DNA from: Bacteroidota bacterium
GTDB taxonomy: Bacteria; Bacteroidota; Ignavibacteria; Ignavibacteriales; Melioribacteraceae
NCBI GenBank assembly: GCA_023447335.1
Contig: JAEXOD010000006.1
Coordinates: 1-7,867, forward strand
DNA length: 7,867 nt
Direction: 5' to 3'
Shown: in pieces, positions 7,550 through 7,867 of the stretch
Position numbering within the stretch: the stretch's first letter is position 1
Layout of the letters: each line of letters starts with the position of its first letter
Notes under the pieces: generated by a model
What the model saw: only the letters and a program-made list of their open reading frames with translations
Databases searched by the model: none
What the model was told of the DNA's origin: nothing
Program-made: the position numbers and the translations under genes

Positions 7550-7651
7550 GAACCAGGATTTTCAGGATTTTACATGATTTGCAGGATAAACTTTTACTAT
7601 TTCATTGGTTTTTTCCTGTTAATCCTTCTTTTGTCCTGTTAATCCTGGTTC
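7550..7651. repeat. Imperfect inverted repeat, hairpin-forming, in the second array unit
   Basis: The left arm 7550-7586 (gaaccaggattttcagg...) pairs with 7614-7651 (...taatcctggttc), with one base of length difference and more mismatches than in the first unit. The left arm recurs at 7812-7848, exactly 262 bp on, where its partner lies beyond the window. Confidence 0.65.
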
Positions 7652-7733
7652 CAAAGAAAAATCAGATATTAGTGGCAATAGTGATAAAGTGGTTTTTCCT
7701 GTTAATCCTTTTTTATCCTATAAATCCTGGTTC
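7614..7733. repeat. Two 83-bp sub-repeats in the second array unit
   Basis: Arms are at 7614-7651 and 7697-7733, separated by the same 32-bp spacer (7661-7692) with one change (ttt to tat). The first arm has a tgttaatcc in place of tgtaaatcc. One sub-repeat fewer than the neighbouring unit suggests slippage or unequal crossover. Confidence 0.88.
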
Positions 7734-7867
7734 GAATGTAAAAACGAATTTCCTGGAAATGAATAAAACGCTAGCAATTCCTTTCATCCGCTATTAATAC
7801 AATGTACTTAAGAACCAGGATTTTCAGGATTTTACATGATTTGCAGGATAAACTTTTACTATTTCAT

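Larger units (their letters stand above)
7166..7867. repeat. Nested intergenic tandem repeat array (345- and 262-bp units), continuing past the window
   Basis: Three unit starts are marked by a tacaa-ggtac/tgtac-ttaagaacc segment at 7191, 7536 and 7798, giving periods of 345 and 262 bp. The 83-bp difference equals exactly one internal sub-repeat: the first unit carries three copies of the ATCC-phased arm and the second carries two. The last 133 bp (7735-7867) match 7473-7605 with a single difference (7498 A against 7760 T). The first unit is more diverged, and its left edge fades out near 7166 (ggcaaatccc aligning with agcaattcct). No gene or transposase is present. I recall similar CAGGAT/ATCCTG-rich intergenic repeats from FCB-group genomes, but I know no family name and cannot check. 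Confidence 0.9.

Noticed and set aside
7540..7797. 85-codon plus-strand open frame inside the repeat array
   Set aside because: It lies wholly within the tandem repeat, its sequence is dictated by the ATCC-rich arms, it has no ribosome binding site and it resembles no protein I know.
7166..7867. CRISPR array
   Set aside because: The spacers are themselves repeated and the units are 83 and 262-345 bp, so there are no short repeats with unique spacers.
7166..7867. Insertion sequence or transposon
   Set aside because: No transposase frame, no paired terminal inverted repeats bounding the block and no target-site duplication are visible.

Overview
This is an AT-rich window. It holds three genes on the minus strand, read from right to left, and a long non-coding repeat block at the right edge. 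The sensor is a periplasmic two-component-regulator propeller plus Y_Y_Y histidine kinase, the architecture that is abundant in Bacteroidota and the wider FCB group (including Ignavibacteria). That architecture, the low GC and the Asn/Lys/Ile-rich proteins suggest this group. Two of the three genes have a visible GAGG Shine-Dalgarno at the same 5-nt spacing, which is less typical of Bacteroides itself, so I do not assign a genus.

Layout. 2416-6981 (minus) encodes a 1521-residue membrane histidine kinase. From N to C terminus it has a signal peptide, 14 propeller blades, Y_Y_Y, one transmembrane helix, a GAF-like region, two PAS domains, HisKA and HATPase_c. It has no receiver domain and no AraC-type DNA-binding domain. 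After an 80-bp gap comes 1310-2335 (minus), a 341-residue protein with four tandem zinc ribbons and a long charged coiled coil, started by TTG. After 27 bp comes 1-1282 (minus), a Ser/Thr protein kinase cut by the left edge. It has three TVR motifs in a disordered N-terminal tail, a non-RD (HCD) catalytic loop and a C-terminal extension. The spacing of the last two genes strongly suggests one transcript. The histidine kinase may be its first gene or a separate upstream unit.

The region 6982-7867 has no credible gene. Next to the histidine kinase start is about 180 bp of AT-rich leader with a weak promoter candidate and a CRP/FNR-like palindrome. From about 7166 to the window end is a nested tandem repeat. 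Units of 345 and 262 bp differ by exactly one 83-bp sub-repeat, and a third unit is cut by the edge. Each unit has one GGAT-phased arm and two or three complementary ATCC-phased arms, so it can fold into large imperfect hairpins.

How the parts may work together (inference): the sensor kinase detects an extracytoplasmic ligand and passes phosphate to a response regulator not present here. The Ser/Thr kinase and zinc-ribbon protein look like a separate cytoplasmic phosphosignalling pair, possibly with FHA, phosphatase or von Willebrand A partners further left, outside the window.
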